Below are positions 52,748 to 63,465 of a stretch of DNA of 64,000 bases, piece after piece. The stretch's first letter is position 1; each line of letters starts with the position of its first letter. The translations under genes and the position numbers were made by a program. The notes under the pieces were generated by a model. It was not told where the DNA came from, made no database searches, and saw only the letters and a program-made list of their open reading frames with translations. Source of the stretch: Amorphophallus konjac (lineage: Eukaryota > Streptophyta > Magnoliopsida > Alismatales > Araceae); contig CM040117.1 of assembly GCA_022559845.1 (NCBI GenBank), forward strand, positions 146,634,732-146,698,731. The letters are read 5' to 3'.

Positions 52748-55700
52748 ATGGCTTCCAGCTCTGCTGCTACATCTTCTGGAGCAGTCGGGGCGAGCTCGTC
52801 AGCGCAGCCAGATATATCACGGGCTGTAGTAAATTGGCTGAACGTGCATAGCCTGGACTTCGGGTATGACAAAGTTGCTGTCGTTGACGAATCGTCTGAT
52901 TCTGAGACGGATACAGTATCAACATTGAGGGTATATTCCACTGCGATGGAGACATGCTTCAGACGGGGCAACGACTATCGATCGGATCTTCCGAAGGACC
53001 GCCACTTAATGCTGTTCATCCGAACTTTCACAGTGGGTGGCATGCGAGACTATCGGATAGCCCGTGCTGTCGAAGCTGCCATCCTTGCCGAGCGAGATAG
53101 CCTGAAGGAGTCGGTGTACCGCCACAAGGCCATCTATCTTCCCGGGGGGGAAGCGTGACTGGGACGCAGTCCTCGGTATATCAGAGCTGGAGCCGGAGAA
53201 GAAAATGCTGACCCGGGCCCCAGAATTTACACCTGCCCGGTGGGATAATGCTAGTGGCCGAGTTCATAGGGAGAAGCCTGGCTATGGTCTATTCCTGGCA
53301 CCGATAAAATGGGGGTACCACGAAGAGCCCTTTGTGTTGAATTGTTCCGTCCAGTTCAAGTATCATCTGGTTGCCGGTTGGTTTGGAGATACCAAAATCA
53401 CTGACGCCCATCTATTCTGGGTGGGAGCGGTGGAATTCACAGAGTTTGTTTTAAAGGAATACGCCCCTCTACTGATCAGAGCTGGGGTATATCACAGTGT
53501 CTTTGCTTCTAGATTCTGCTATCCCATATCCCGAGGGTTGTGCTGTGGAATGTTCAAAGTATTCTGCCCTTTGTTCAACATATTCTATACAGCAGAGGGT
53601 GAAACATCTCTCGACCTCTGGAGCTTGTCACAGCTTTCTGGTCTGCCTATTGACGGCGAGCCGTATGAAGAGGTCTGCTTGGCAGATTCCGAGAAGGATA
53701 GCTCAGATGGCGAAGGCAAGTATTCACTTGGCTATTCCTACCGATATTTAATGAAGGCCTATCGCTCCATCTGTCTGGCGCATAGTAGAGGATCCTCCAA
53801 GGGTTACCATCCTCGAGAGAAAGGCAGCAAGCTGAGGGTCCGGATAGGGCAGTGGATTCAGTATTTCTTTGACGGTCCCTTAAAATATGCGGACTTCCCT
53901 TCCATGGGTCCGACTGCCAGCAAGCAGATAAGGGCTCCCCGCTATAAGTCAACGTTGCCATCTTCATTGCGCCGTGTAGGCAGTGGTGGTCCAAACCCAG
54001 CAGGGGTGGACCCTATCACACATTGCGCGGCTTACTTCACATTCTGGTTGTGCACTTTTGCTCTCCCTCAAGGGGACGAGACAATCATTCAGCCGGAAGC
54101 CATATACCCGGCATGCCAGATGGCCTGGGGAATGAGGCTGTCACTTTGCCTAGTGGCCTTGTGTTTAATCTATAAATCTTTGGGGGATCTGTACAAGCAT
54201 CGGACTCCCCGCTCTTTGAGGACCGTGGGCCCTTTTCACTTCTTCAATGCCTGGGTCTACAGTCTATTTCCTGAATTGGCTCCTAGAACTCTGCAGGTAG
54301 ATACAGTGTTGCCCAGAATGATTGAATTTGCCAGTGCCGAACCTGGGTCTTTCTCTGATCAGTTGTTCAAAATAAGGGGCTGACTGATAAGGGTACCAGT
54401 GGATGCCCCTGGCAACATTCATTTCTAGAGCTTGGCAGCAGGTTCAGCCCCTTTGGTTCATTCTCAAAGAGAATGTAAGCTGGAAGAGGTAGAGACCTAT
54501 GTTCACCCCGTTTCAGGGGCCAATGTTGTTCGGTCTATTCTGGAGCCGGAGCTGGTTATATGGGCCATGGCCATTCGACCCAGTGTTTTAGTTTTCAGGA
54601 AGGGTGGTCTACTTCTTCTGGAACCGTATTATCCATTCCGTTTCGGGCGAAACTTTGGCTATGACCAGCATATCCCTACATCAGTTGCCCAGTTTCCCCT
54701 GGATAGCCGGGCCAAGCACGGGTCCGCCATTATCGGCGATGGTCGGTTGTGGTGGGATTTCTATCATCGCCACGATGGCACAGTTTTCAGAGTTCCCACT
54801 ATTTCCAACCGTGTTCCCCGTGTCACATCAGAGTATATCAAATGGTGGAACATTCGGACCAGCTTTTACAGGGATGGTAGGGGTGCATTCTGGGACGTGG
54901 CCGAGCGTTCTTTTCTGAAACAACAGCCCGGGCCGGTATTTGACATCCCCGAGGCCCATCTAAAAAGGATTTATTCACAACATCCGAGGGAGGCCGAGAA
55001 CTATCTGGCTCAGCGTCGAGTTCTGAAAGAAGGAGGCTCCGAGCCGCCCGCTCCCGTCTTTGCTGCCATTAACGAAGATATTTTTATGAAGAACTTGAAA
55101 CATCTGTGCCATGTAGGAGGCGCTCGTCTGGAGGCGCAACAGTACCCCTTCCCTGTTGAAGAGCCGCTCCTGACAGTCGTCCCCTGGAAAGGTCCGACAG
55201 ATAGATTTCATCCCTATAGGACGTTTGTGCGCAGGGAAGATAGGACTCAGACGTACTACAAGCACACGTCTTGGCTATTTGTTCTGCTGAATGTACATGG
55301 GTTATCTGCAGAGAGTCTGATAGCTGGCATATTGAATAAGCCATTGTTTATTTCTTTTCATTACGTCGACGGCTGGGGCATGGACCACCTCGACTTATTT
55401 CGATGTCTTGACTTTCATGGTCATAGCGATCTGGCATCTTTAGTGGAGAAGTGCCAGACATTTGGTGATGTCTGTTGGCTTGTCAAGGAGGCTGCTTTCC
55501 GCTCCAAGGAGGTAGCTTATCTGTACTGGCCGCTTTCTGTCTTTTATGATGGCCCAGCAGGTATGGTCTTTCCTTTCTGACGGTAGTGCTTTCTGTCTGT
55601 TATTCAAACTTTGCATCTACTGGTCTCATCGCTTCTTTGATGTCTTCAACAGATAGGCCAGATATAAAGCGACAAGGGCTTTACAGAAAAATCATTGCGC

Positions 55701-58072
55701 AAGCTGAGAGGCCTGCTTATTTCGAAGTCCCTGCAGTAGCACCGACGACCACTCCCCTGCCTCCGGGCAAGAAGAGAAAGATTTCTACCGTGAAGACTGC
55801 AGTTGGGAAGGCCAGGAAGGCTAAGAAGGCCCATGCTCGACAGTCGGCTTCAGCAGTGATGGATCCTGGGACCCCTCTTCCTGATATCCCCTCCTTTGAT
55901 GAGTTTGAATCTCAAAGGGAGGACGCCCAGACGTCAGTCAAGGGTAACATCAACAGACTGCAGTTGTATCTTTCGTCGTCTTTTGCTGAATTTTATAGAA
56001 ATCTTCGAATCTGACCCCCCCCCCCTTTTGTACAGCCCAAGAGCCAGTTGTGACACCTTCCGTGGTGGAGACCAGATTGCCTTCCCCCACGCCGGCTAGT
56101 GAGGCGGAGGGTAAGTGTGCTTTTTCATCTTCTTTTGCACATTTCGATTATCTATTTATTGTCTCTCTCACGAACCTTTCCCTGCAGTGACAGCCGGTGA
56201 GGGGGCTGCAGTTATGGGAGCAGCTGGCGATATAACTCAGCCACAGGAGGGCCATAAGACCCAGACGAAACGAGGCATTGTCCCTGTGAGGCTCATAGTT
56301 ACCCGGTCTTCATCTAGGCAGACGTTAGGGACGCAAGTCCCGCCCGTGGATAGCGTGGAAATCTCTTCTAGCAGCTCCACGACCGCTTCCGAGGCAGAGG
56401 GAGAAGGAGCAGATTTCGGCGAGAGCGAGACGGAGGGTATCTCCCAATCAGAGGCCCCACTTGTCTGTACTGCCATTGTCCCACTGTTCACCCCCTCCAA
56501 ACTGCTGGTGCCGTCTTCTGAGGAGGAACTACAGGAAGAATTTTCTGGCTTGGATACCGAGGCAGATATAACTCCTCCCTTTGCTGCTTCGGCAGCGGAG
56601 CTTTCCTCTTCCTTGCACTCCTTTGAGGATATCGACATCACATTAGAAGTGGGTCTCTCTCCTTTTCCTCATCATTATTATATATATATATATATATATT
56701 TTTATCTGCTGCTTGATGTTGCATTGATCTGTTCACAGGAATCCCCTGTTGCTAGCCCGGTAGCGACTGCAGCCTTTGAAGCCATTCTATCTGACACCTT
56801 GGCTATTGTTCCTGCTTTGTCAGCCACTTGTGCAGGCGTTTCTGAGATAATTCGCCCTGTGCCGGTGAGGGTGCAGTCTTCTACAGACTTAGCATTGCTG
56901 GACTTGAGGACCTCGGGGGAGAGTTTGGCCCTTATCTGGATCTTGGATTTCAGAGCTGAGACGGACCCAGTTAGGGGTTCCGCCTTTATACCGGCTGCAG
57001 TGATGACCATTGCACCGGAGTTAGCAATTCCCATGACAGTAATTATGGAAACTGAACTTTTGACTCTTCAGTCCGTAGCCCCTGCCGCCTTGACATTGAA
57101 GGAACTGGCCACTGAAGCGGGGATGGAAGAAGGGGAGGTATCTGCCACAGAGATCGGAGTATTGTCCATAACTGGCCCAGAATCAATCTCCTTGCTCTCG
57201 GAATCTGAGGAGGAGGAGCCCTGAGAAGAGGATGCTGAAGATGCGGGTATCACATTGGGGACCCAGGAAGCAGCCGCTCCAGCACTTATTAAAGTTGCCC
57301 CTACGAGTATTCAAATAGCAACCCCCGAGGAGATTGAGGTGGAAGGCCTCTTGGTTTCGTCAGGGATTGCATAGAGAGCTCAGTTCGCACCTTCAGCAGA
57401 CCTCCCGTCTTCCTCTTCCCAGCTTGATGTTGCACTATGGGCGGATATTGACAGTGAGGTGACTTTCGAGGTAGCTCTAGTTCCTTCTCCTGGCTTCGCT
57501 TCATCTGAGAGTTTTGTCTGGCAAAATCTTGACATGCTACGCCAGCTGGTGGAGTCCCAGCCTGGACTGACTTATCTGCGGCTGAAGGAGATAGCCGAGC
57601 GTTTCACCGCCGGTCTACAGGCGATGGGCTGTCCCATGGAAATATGGGCCCAGCGGGCTCTATTGTTGTTAAAGTTTATACATCGCCGGGACTTCTTGGC
57701 ACATATTATGTCTGACAGACTGGCAGCTTTGAAGTTGCAAAGGAAGGAGTGCAAGTCTGAGCTGGAGAAGATGGACTCGGTTCTTCAGGAGCGCTAATGC
57801 CGACTTCAGTCTCTGGCGCAGCGGGAGCAGTTCGTGCGCAACCGAATAACCATCCTGGAGGCTGAACTGTTTGACCTCCGGGCTGAACTGCCGCAGATAA
57901 CAACTTCTCGGCCGCAGCTTGCGGAGGAAGTAGCCCTGCTAGAGGGGCAGGTGGCATCCTTTCAGGACGAGTCTGCTCAGCTACAAGAGGAGGAGGCTCG
58001 ACTTCATGAGCTGGGGGCTGCCCCGCATGTAGGGCTTCTGGCCTTCGAAGACATATTCTGGCGCCCGTGAAT
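52748..58072 (+). pseudogene. Tat-B antisense PMD gene, five exons, disabled
   Basis: ATG 52748 opens a Ser/Ala-rich leader. The PMD follows (53205-55560): RGLCCGMFKVFCPLFNIFYT, LWSLSQLSGLPIDGEP, YLMKAYRSICLAHSRG, CLIYKSLGDLY, then YYPFRFGRNFGYDQHIP and YIKWWN. Four short introns with GT-AG ends keep the frame: 55561-55652, 55944-56035, 56111-56187, 56649-56738. They separate a Lys/Arg-rich stretch (GKKRKI, possible nuclear signal), a Ser/Glu acidic region and a C-terminal coiled coil (57500-58050). Breaks: +1 frameshift in a run of seven G (53144-53150), TGA 54381, TAG 54426, TGA 57222, TAG 57372, TAA 57795. Function of these proteins in retrotransposons is unknown. An upstream ATG at 52664 is also in frame, but a leader intron may remove it. 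Confidence 0.75.
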
Positions 58073-58437
58073 ATCTGTTTCCCCCCTTTTTGTAATATAA
58101 TTCCCCCTCAGGGGCCCTTCTTGTATTCCCTTTTTATTCAATGGAAAGGAATCTTTACACCAGTCTCATATGTGGTTTGTCCTTTACTTATCGCACCATC
58201 AATATTTCACGGCGATTTGGCAGTGGTTTCAGCGGTCCCTATGGGAATAGCCCGTACCTAGCAGGAGAGCGTCCACCCTTTCAGAGAAAGGATGGGGAAC
58301 TCGCTCCACCGCGCGATGGTATCTGGAGGGTGCTTAAACCCAATCCTAGGGGTAGCCGAATAAAGAGGTTTAGAACATTGCCTGGAACAAACGGATGGTT
58401 CATCTCGGATAGGTTTCAAAGCTGGTCGGGGCAATGT
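58073..58437. other. Downstream flank of PMD gene
   Basis: No gene seen. A T-rich segment with TTTTTATTCAATGG at about 58130 could hold the PMD polyadenylation site. Confidence 0.4.
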
Positions 58438-59115
58438 ATCAAACGACCAGTGACGGATTTTATCATCGATATTGGGTTTATATCGACGCAAAGAAGTTTT
58501 ATAGGTTTCATCAGAATAGACACAAGGTCTAGACTGGGTAGACTTGATCACAGGTGGGACGTGAAAAGGGTATGTGGTTTTCATCAGGACAGACGTAAAA
58601 TCTGAACTGGACAAGTTTTCATCATTGATCGGGCAATGTACCGATCGACCAATGGTTGGCTTCATCATCGATATGGGGTTTATATCGATGCAAAGGGATT
58701 TCATAAGTTTCATCAGGATAGACGTAAGGTCTAAACTGGATAGGGTTTCATCATTGATCGGGCAAGGTGCCGGTCGATCAATAACTGGTTTCATCATCGA
58801 TATTGGGTTTATATCGATGCAAAGGAATTTCATAAGTTTCATCAGGATAGACGTAAGGTCTAAACTGGATAGGGTTTCATCATTGATCGGGCAAGGTGCC
58901 GGTCGATCAATAGCTGGTTTCATCATCGATATTGGGTTTATATCGATGCAAAGGAATCTCATAAGTTTCATCAGGATAGACGTAAGGTCTAAACTGGATA
59001 GGGTTTCATCATTGATCGGGCAAGGTGCCGGTCGATCAATAGCTGGTTTTATCATCGATATTGGGTTTATATCGATGCAAAGGAATCTCATAAGTTTCAT
59101 CAGGATAGACGTGAG
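58438..59115. repeat. Tandem array, 129 bp period
   Basis: Units start at 58620, 58749, 58878 and 59007, exactly 129 bp apart, with a more decayed unit before. Each has TGATCGGGCAAGGTGCCGG, TTTATATCGATGCAAAGG and TAGACGTAAGGTCTA, the last being a small hairpin. As 129 is 43 codons, long repetitive ORFs open on both strands (280 and 228 residues); I regard them as by-products. Confidence 0.92.
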
Positions 59116-59480
59116 GTCTATTCCAGCAGGTTTATTGCGGGTGGGACTTTGCCAAGAAATACGTAGGTTTTATCAGGATAGGCGTAGGGTCTATCCTGGT
59201 AGGGTTTCATCGTTGACCGGGCAAGGAGCCGGTCGATCAAGGGAAGGTTCAGGAGTTTGATCAGGACGGACGTAAGGTCCGAACTGGCCAGGCTTTATCA
59301 GAATGATGACGGGTTTTATCGTTGGTGGGACATATGAAAAGAGGGTATGTAGATTTCAACAGGGTAGAGGTAAGATCTACCTCGGAAAGGCTTTATCATC
59401 GGTGGGGCATAGAGCCAGATGACCGACGGAAGGCTTCATCAGTGAAGGGGAGGTGAAGGCAGCGTTCCGGTTGGCATGGA
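59116..59480. repeat. Decayed continuation of the 129 bp array
   Basis: Scattered GACGTAAGGTC-like and GGTCGATCA phrases without regular spacing. Confidence 0.65.
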
Positions 59481-59487
59481 AATTCTG

Positions 59488-59715
59488 AATTACCACATTA
59501 CCGACCCAAGTGCCCTTTCGGGTTTTTGCCGGAGCCAGCCCCCTCTTGCTTTTGCCCACGCGTCCTTTTGGATTTCCACGTGGCGGGGTACCCGATTTTG
59601 CCTGCAGTGCCCTTTCGGGTTTTCACCACAGTTGGGTTTTAGCCATTTTTGCCCTTGTCCAGAATGCCTGAACAAGTCTGGCGGGGTATCTCTATTTTCA
59701 ACCCCATTTTTATAT
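59488..59715. repeat. Direct duplication, copy 1
   Basis: About 228 bp, matching 60675-60903. Starts near CACATTACCGACCCAAG and ends with GGCGGGGTATCTCTATTTT and a T-rich tail. GCCCTTTCGGGTTTT recurs inside. Confidence 0.85.
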
Positions 59716-59829
59716 ATATACCCTTTTTGTGTCGTTTTCTTTCTCTTTTCCTTTTTTTATAGTCTTTTCTGGGACCAGAACTTTCATCCTATGGACCATG
59801 GCGCCATATTGTGGACATACGATCATTGA

Positions 59830-60640
59830 TGTGGGTGTCAACATCAATGCAAAGGGAAGTAGGGTTTCATGATCTATCCAGATGAAAGGTCCGAATTGAT
59901 TTAGAGGATATAGATAGCAGCTCGGGCACGAGGCCGTTTGCTGAAAACATGAGTTTTATCGTTAATGTGGGGTTTAACATTAACGCAAAGGAATAGAGTT
60001 TCATGATCTATCCAGACGGAGGGTCTGAATCGATTCAAAAGGCAGCGTTATGCTGTGTCAGAGCGGACGGAAGGTCTACCCTGGATGGGTTTTAGCGTCG
60101 ATCAGGCAGCGTGCCAACCGATCGATAGTAGGTTTCATCATTGGTATTGGCTCATCCCAATGCAAGGATTTTATATGCTTTATCAGGATAGACGTAGGGT
60201 CTAAACTAGATAGGTTTCATCATAGATCAGGCAGTGTGCCAATCGATTAAAGGCGGGTTTCATCATCGGTATTGGACTTATACCAATGCAAGGAGTTCAT
60301 GGATTTCATCAGGATAGACGGAAAGTCTAAACTGGATAGGTTTCATTGTTGATCAGGCAGTGTGCCAATCGATCAACAGCATGTTTCATCGCAGTGAGAC
60401 GTAGAATAGGTTTCATCGGGATAGACGTAAGGTCTAAACCGGGCAGGTTTCATCGTGGTGGGTCTTAGATAGAAACAAGTGGAAGTGTTTTATCAGAACA
60501 GACGGAAGGTCTATCCCGAGGTGGGCTTATTATCGAGGGAATTTTTTTTTGAGCAATGCATGAAGGCTTCAACAGAATAGACGTAAGGTCCATTCCGGAT
60601 GAGTTTAATCGTTGATCGGGCAAGGCGCCGGTCGATCGAC
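59830..60640. repeat. Second degenerate array with GACGNAAGGTC cores
   Basis: About eight diverged units with AGACGTAAGGTCT or GACGGAAGGTCT, CATCGTTGATCAGGCAG and ACCAATGCAAGG phrases. Confidence 0.78.
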
Positions 60641-60674
60641 GACGAGTTTTATGGTGGGAGGTGAGGCTTTCTTT

Positions 60675-60903
60675 GGAATCACCACATTACCGACCCAAGC
60701 GCCCTCTCGAGTTTTGGCCGGAGCCAGCCCCCTCTTGCTTTTTCCCACGTGCCCTTTCAGGTTTTCACGTGGCGGGGTACCCGATTTTGCCTGCAGTGCC
60801 CTTTCGGGTTTTCACCACAGCTGGGTTTTGGGCCATTGTTGCACTTGTCCCTAATATAGGGGCAAGTCTGGCGGGGTATCTCTATTTTTAACCCCATTTT
60901 TAT
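60675..60903. repeat. Direct duplication, copy 2
   Basis: Matches 59488-59715 with scattered differences. Together with the preceding array it looks like a segmental duplication of array plus block. Confidence 0.85.
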
Positions 60904-60949
60904 TTTCTTTTATTCTCTTTCTCTCCCTTTTTTGGAGGGTGACAGGTCG

Positions 60950-62345
60950 GAATGCCACCAGCTCAAGATGAGGGTAGCTTGGTTAGGGCGGAGTGCCGCT
61001 AGACCAAGAGATGGGTAGCTCGGCTAGGGCGGGGTGCCGCTAAACCGGAAAAAGGGTGTAGCTTGGCTAGGGCGGAGTGCCGCTAGACCAAGAAATGGGT
61101 ATAGCTTGGCTAGGGCAGAGTGCCACTAGACCAAGGAAAGGGTAGCTCGGCTAGGGCGGGGTGCCGCTAGACCAAGGAAAGGGTAGCTCGGCTAGGGCGG
61201 GGTGCCGCTAGACCGGGAAAAGGGTGTAGCTTGGCTAGGGCGGAGTGCCGCTAGACCGGGAAAAGGGTGTAGCTTGGTTAGGGCGGAGTGCCGCTAGACC
61301 AAGAAATGGGTGTAGCTTGGTTAGGGCGGAGTGCCGCTAGACCAAGAAATGGGTGTAGCTTGGTTAGGGCGGAGTGCCACTAGACCAAGAAATGGGTGTA
61401 GCTTGGTTAGGACGGAGTGCCGCTAGACCAAGGAAAGGGTGTAGCTTGGTTAGGGCGGAGTGCCGCTAGACCGAGAGAAGGGTATAGCTTGGCTAGGGCA
61501 GAGTGCCGCTAGACCAAGAGAAGGGTATCTCGGCTAGGGCGGAGTGCCACTAGACCAAGAAAGGGTAGCTTGGCTAGGGTGGAGTGCCGCTAGACCAAGG
61601 AAAGGGTAGCTTGGTTAGGGCGTAGTGCCGCTAGACCAAGGAAAGGGTAGCTTGGTTAGGGCGGAGTGCCGCTAGACCAAGGAAAGGGTAGCTTGGCTAG
61701 GGCGTAGTGCCGCTAGACCAAGGAAAGGGTGTAGCTTGGCTAGGGAGGAGTGCCGCTAGACCAAGGAAAGGGTAGCTTGGTTAGGGCAGAGTGCCGCTAG
61801 ACCAAGGAAAGGGTAGCTTGATTAGGGCGGAGCACCACTAGACCAAGAAAGGGTAGCTTGGCTAGGGCGGAGTGTCGCTAGACCAAGGAAAGAGTGTAGC
61901 TTGGCTAGGGCGGAGCACCACTAGACCAAGAAAGGGCAGCTTGGCTAGGGTGGAGTGCCGCTAGACCAAGGAAAGGGTGTAGCTTGGCTAGGGAGGAGTA
62001 CTGCTAGACCAAGGAAGGGTAGCTCGGCTAGGGCGGAGTGCCACTAGACCGGGGGAAGGGTGTAGCTTGGCTAGGGCAGAGTGCCACTAGACCAAGGAAA
62101 GGGTAACTTGGTTAGGGCGGAGTGCCGCTAGACCAAGAAATGGGTGTAGCTTGGCTAGGGCGGAGTGCCGCTAGACCAAGGGAAGGGTGTAGCTTGGCTA
62201 GGGCGGAGTGCCACTAGACCAAGGAAAGGGTAGCTTGGTTAGGGCGGAGTGTCGCTAGACCAAGAAATGGGTGTAGCTTGGCTAGGGCGGAGTGCCGCTA
62301 GACCAAGGAAAGGGTAGCTTGGCTAGGGTGGAGTGCCACTAATCT
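60950..62345. repeat. Hairpin tandem array, about 33 copies of a 40-43 bp unit
   Basis: The unit has AGCTTGGCTAGGGCGGAGTG, then CCGCTAGACCAAGGAAAGGG. The parts CTTGGYTAG and CTAGACCAAG pair as an imperfect stem around GGCGGAGTGCCG. Small length changes between units come from AAGGGT versus AAGGGTGT. It lies directly downstream of integrase on the minus strand. Confidence 0.95.
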
Positions 62346-62370
62346 AAGGAAAAGGGTAGATTTTGCCCGA

Positions 62371-63465
62371 TTACTCAGGGAATGTTGGTTGTGCTGTATG
62401 ATACAGCCTCAGATGTCTTCTGTTGAGTGGCGAGAATTGGATTTCCCCTCGATGGTTAACAACCACGTAGGCCCCTCCTTCGTAGACCCTCTGTATCACA
62501 TAAGGACCTTCCCAATTAGCATCCAGCTTTCCTTTTGGGTTGGACGCCATGACTTCTTTTTTCTTGACCATGACGAGGTCACCTTTCTTGAATTATCATC
62601 CTCTTACGAGTTTGTTGAATGCAGTGGCCATGCGGGCCTGATACATTTGGATACTCTTCTAGGCTCGGAGGCGCTTCCCTTCCAATTCAGCCAATTCTTC
62701 TAGTCTCCTTTCTACATTGGTCTGTTCACCACGGGCCAGGCCATATTGGACTGCCACTCTGAGTGACGGGACTTCCAGCTCTAGCGGAACCACTGCCTCT
62801 GAGCCGTATACCAGCGAGTATGGCGAGTACCCTGTAGGTGTCTTGAAGACGGTGCGGTATGCCCGTAGAGCTTCATACATTTTCTCTTCCCAGTCCTTCT
62901 TATTAGAACTGACGACCTTGGCCAACAAGGTGCAGAGAGTCTTGTTAAAAGCTTCTGCCAATCCGTTTGCCTGTGGATTGTAAGGAGTGGAGGTCCTCCA
63001 TTCGATTTTATATTTCTCAGCAAGCCGATAGACCTTCTGATTTTTGAAATGACTTCCATTGTCAGATATTATTCGGCTGGGGATCCCGAACCGGAAGATA
63101 ATGTTCTATTTGATGAATCTGGTGACCAATTCACCAGTCACTTCTCTTAATGTTATAGCCTCCGCCCATCGGGAGAAGTAATCTATTCTGGCCAGTATGT
63201 ACTTATGTCCGGCCGAGGAAGTCGGCAGTGGCCCGACTACATCAGTTCCCCATTGTGAAAATGGCCAGCTGGGAACTGTATGGTGCAGAGTTGTAGGAGG
63301 CCTTCTAGGCACAGTAGCATGCTCCTGGCATTTCTGGCATGATTTTGCAAATTTACAGCAGTCTTCAAACATGGTGGGCCAATAGTAGCCCAGCTTCTTG
63401 ATTTCTATCTTCATCTTGGGACCAGCCTGGTGGGCACCTGCTGTCCCAGCATGTGTTTCTTTCAT
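62371..63465 (-). pseudogene. Tat-B integrase, three nonsense sites
   Basis: One minus-strand frame covers the zinc-binding region (GYYWPTMFEDCCKFAKSCQKC), the catalytic core with the expected acidic residues (WGTDVVGPL; SDNGSHF; the Glu in NGLAEAFNKTL), and the C-terminal domain (FKKGDLVMVKKKEV, WEGPYVIQRVYEGGAYV). It is broken by TAG at 63106-63108, TAG at 62659-62661 and adjacent TGA TAA near 62597-62602. It closely matches the Tat-C fragment at 20297-20800. Intact, it would insert element cDNA into chromosomes. A frameshift separates it from RNase H upstream. Confidence 0.9.

Noticed and set aside
58258..59260. Repetitive ORFs of 280 (minus) and 228 (plus) residues that could look like a repeat protein
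   Set aside because: They translate the 129 bp array in two directions; the period is a multiple of three, so both frames stay open without selection.
60950..62345. CRISPR-like appearance of the 41 bp array
   Set aside because: Units are contiguous with no unique spacers of constant length, no cas genes exist, and the DNA is plant nuclear.
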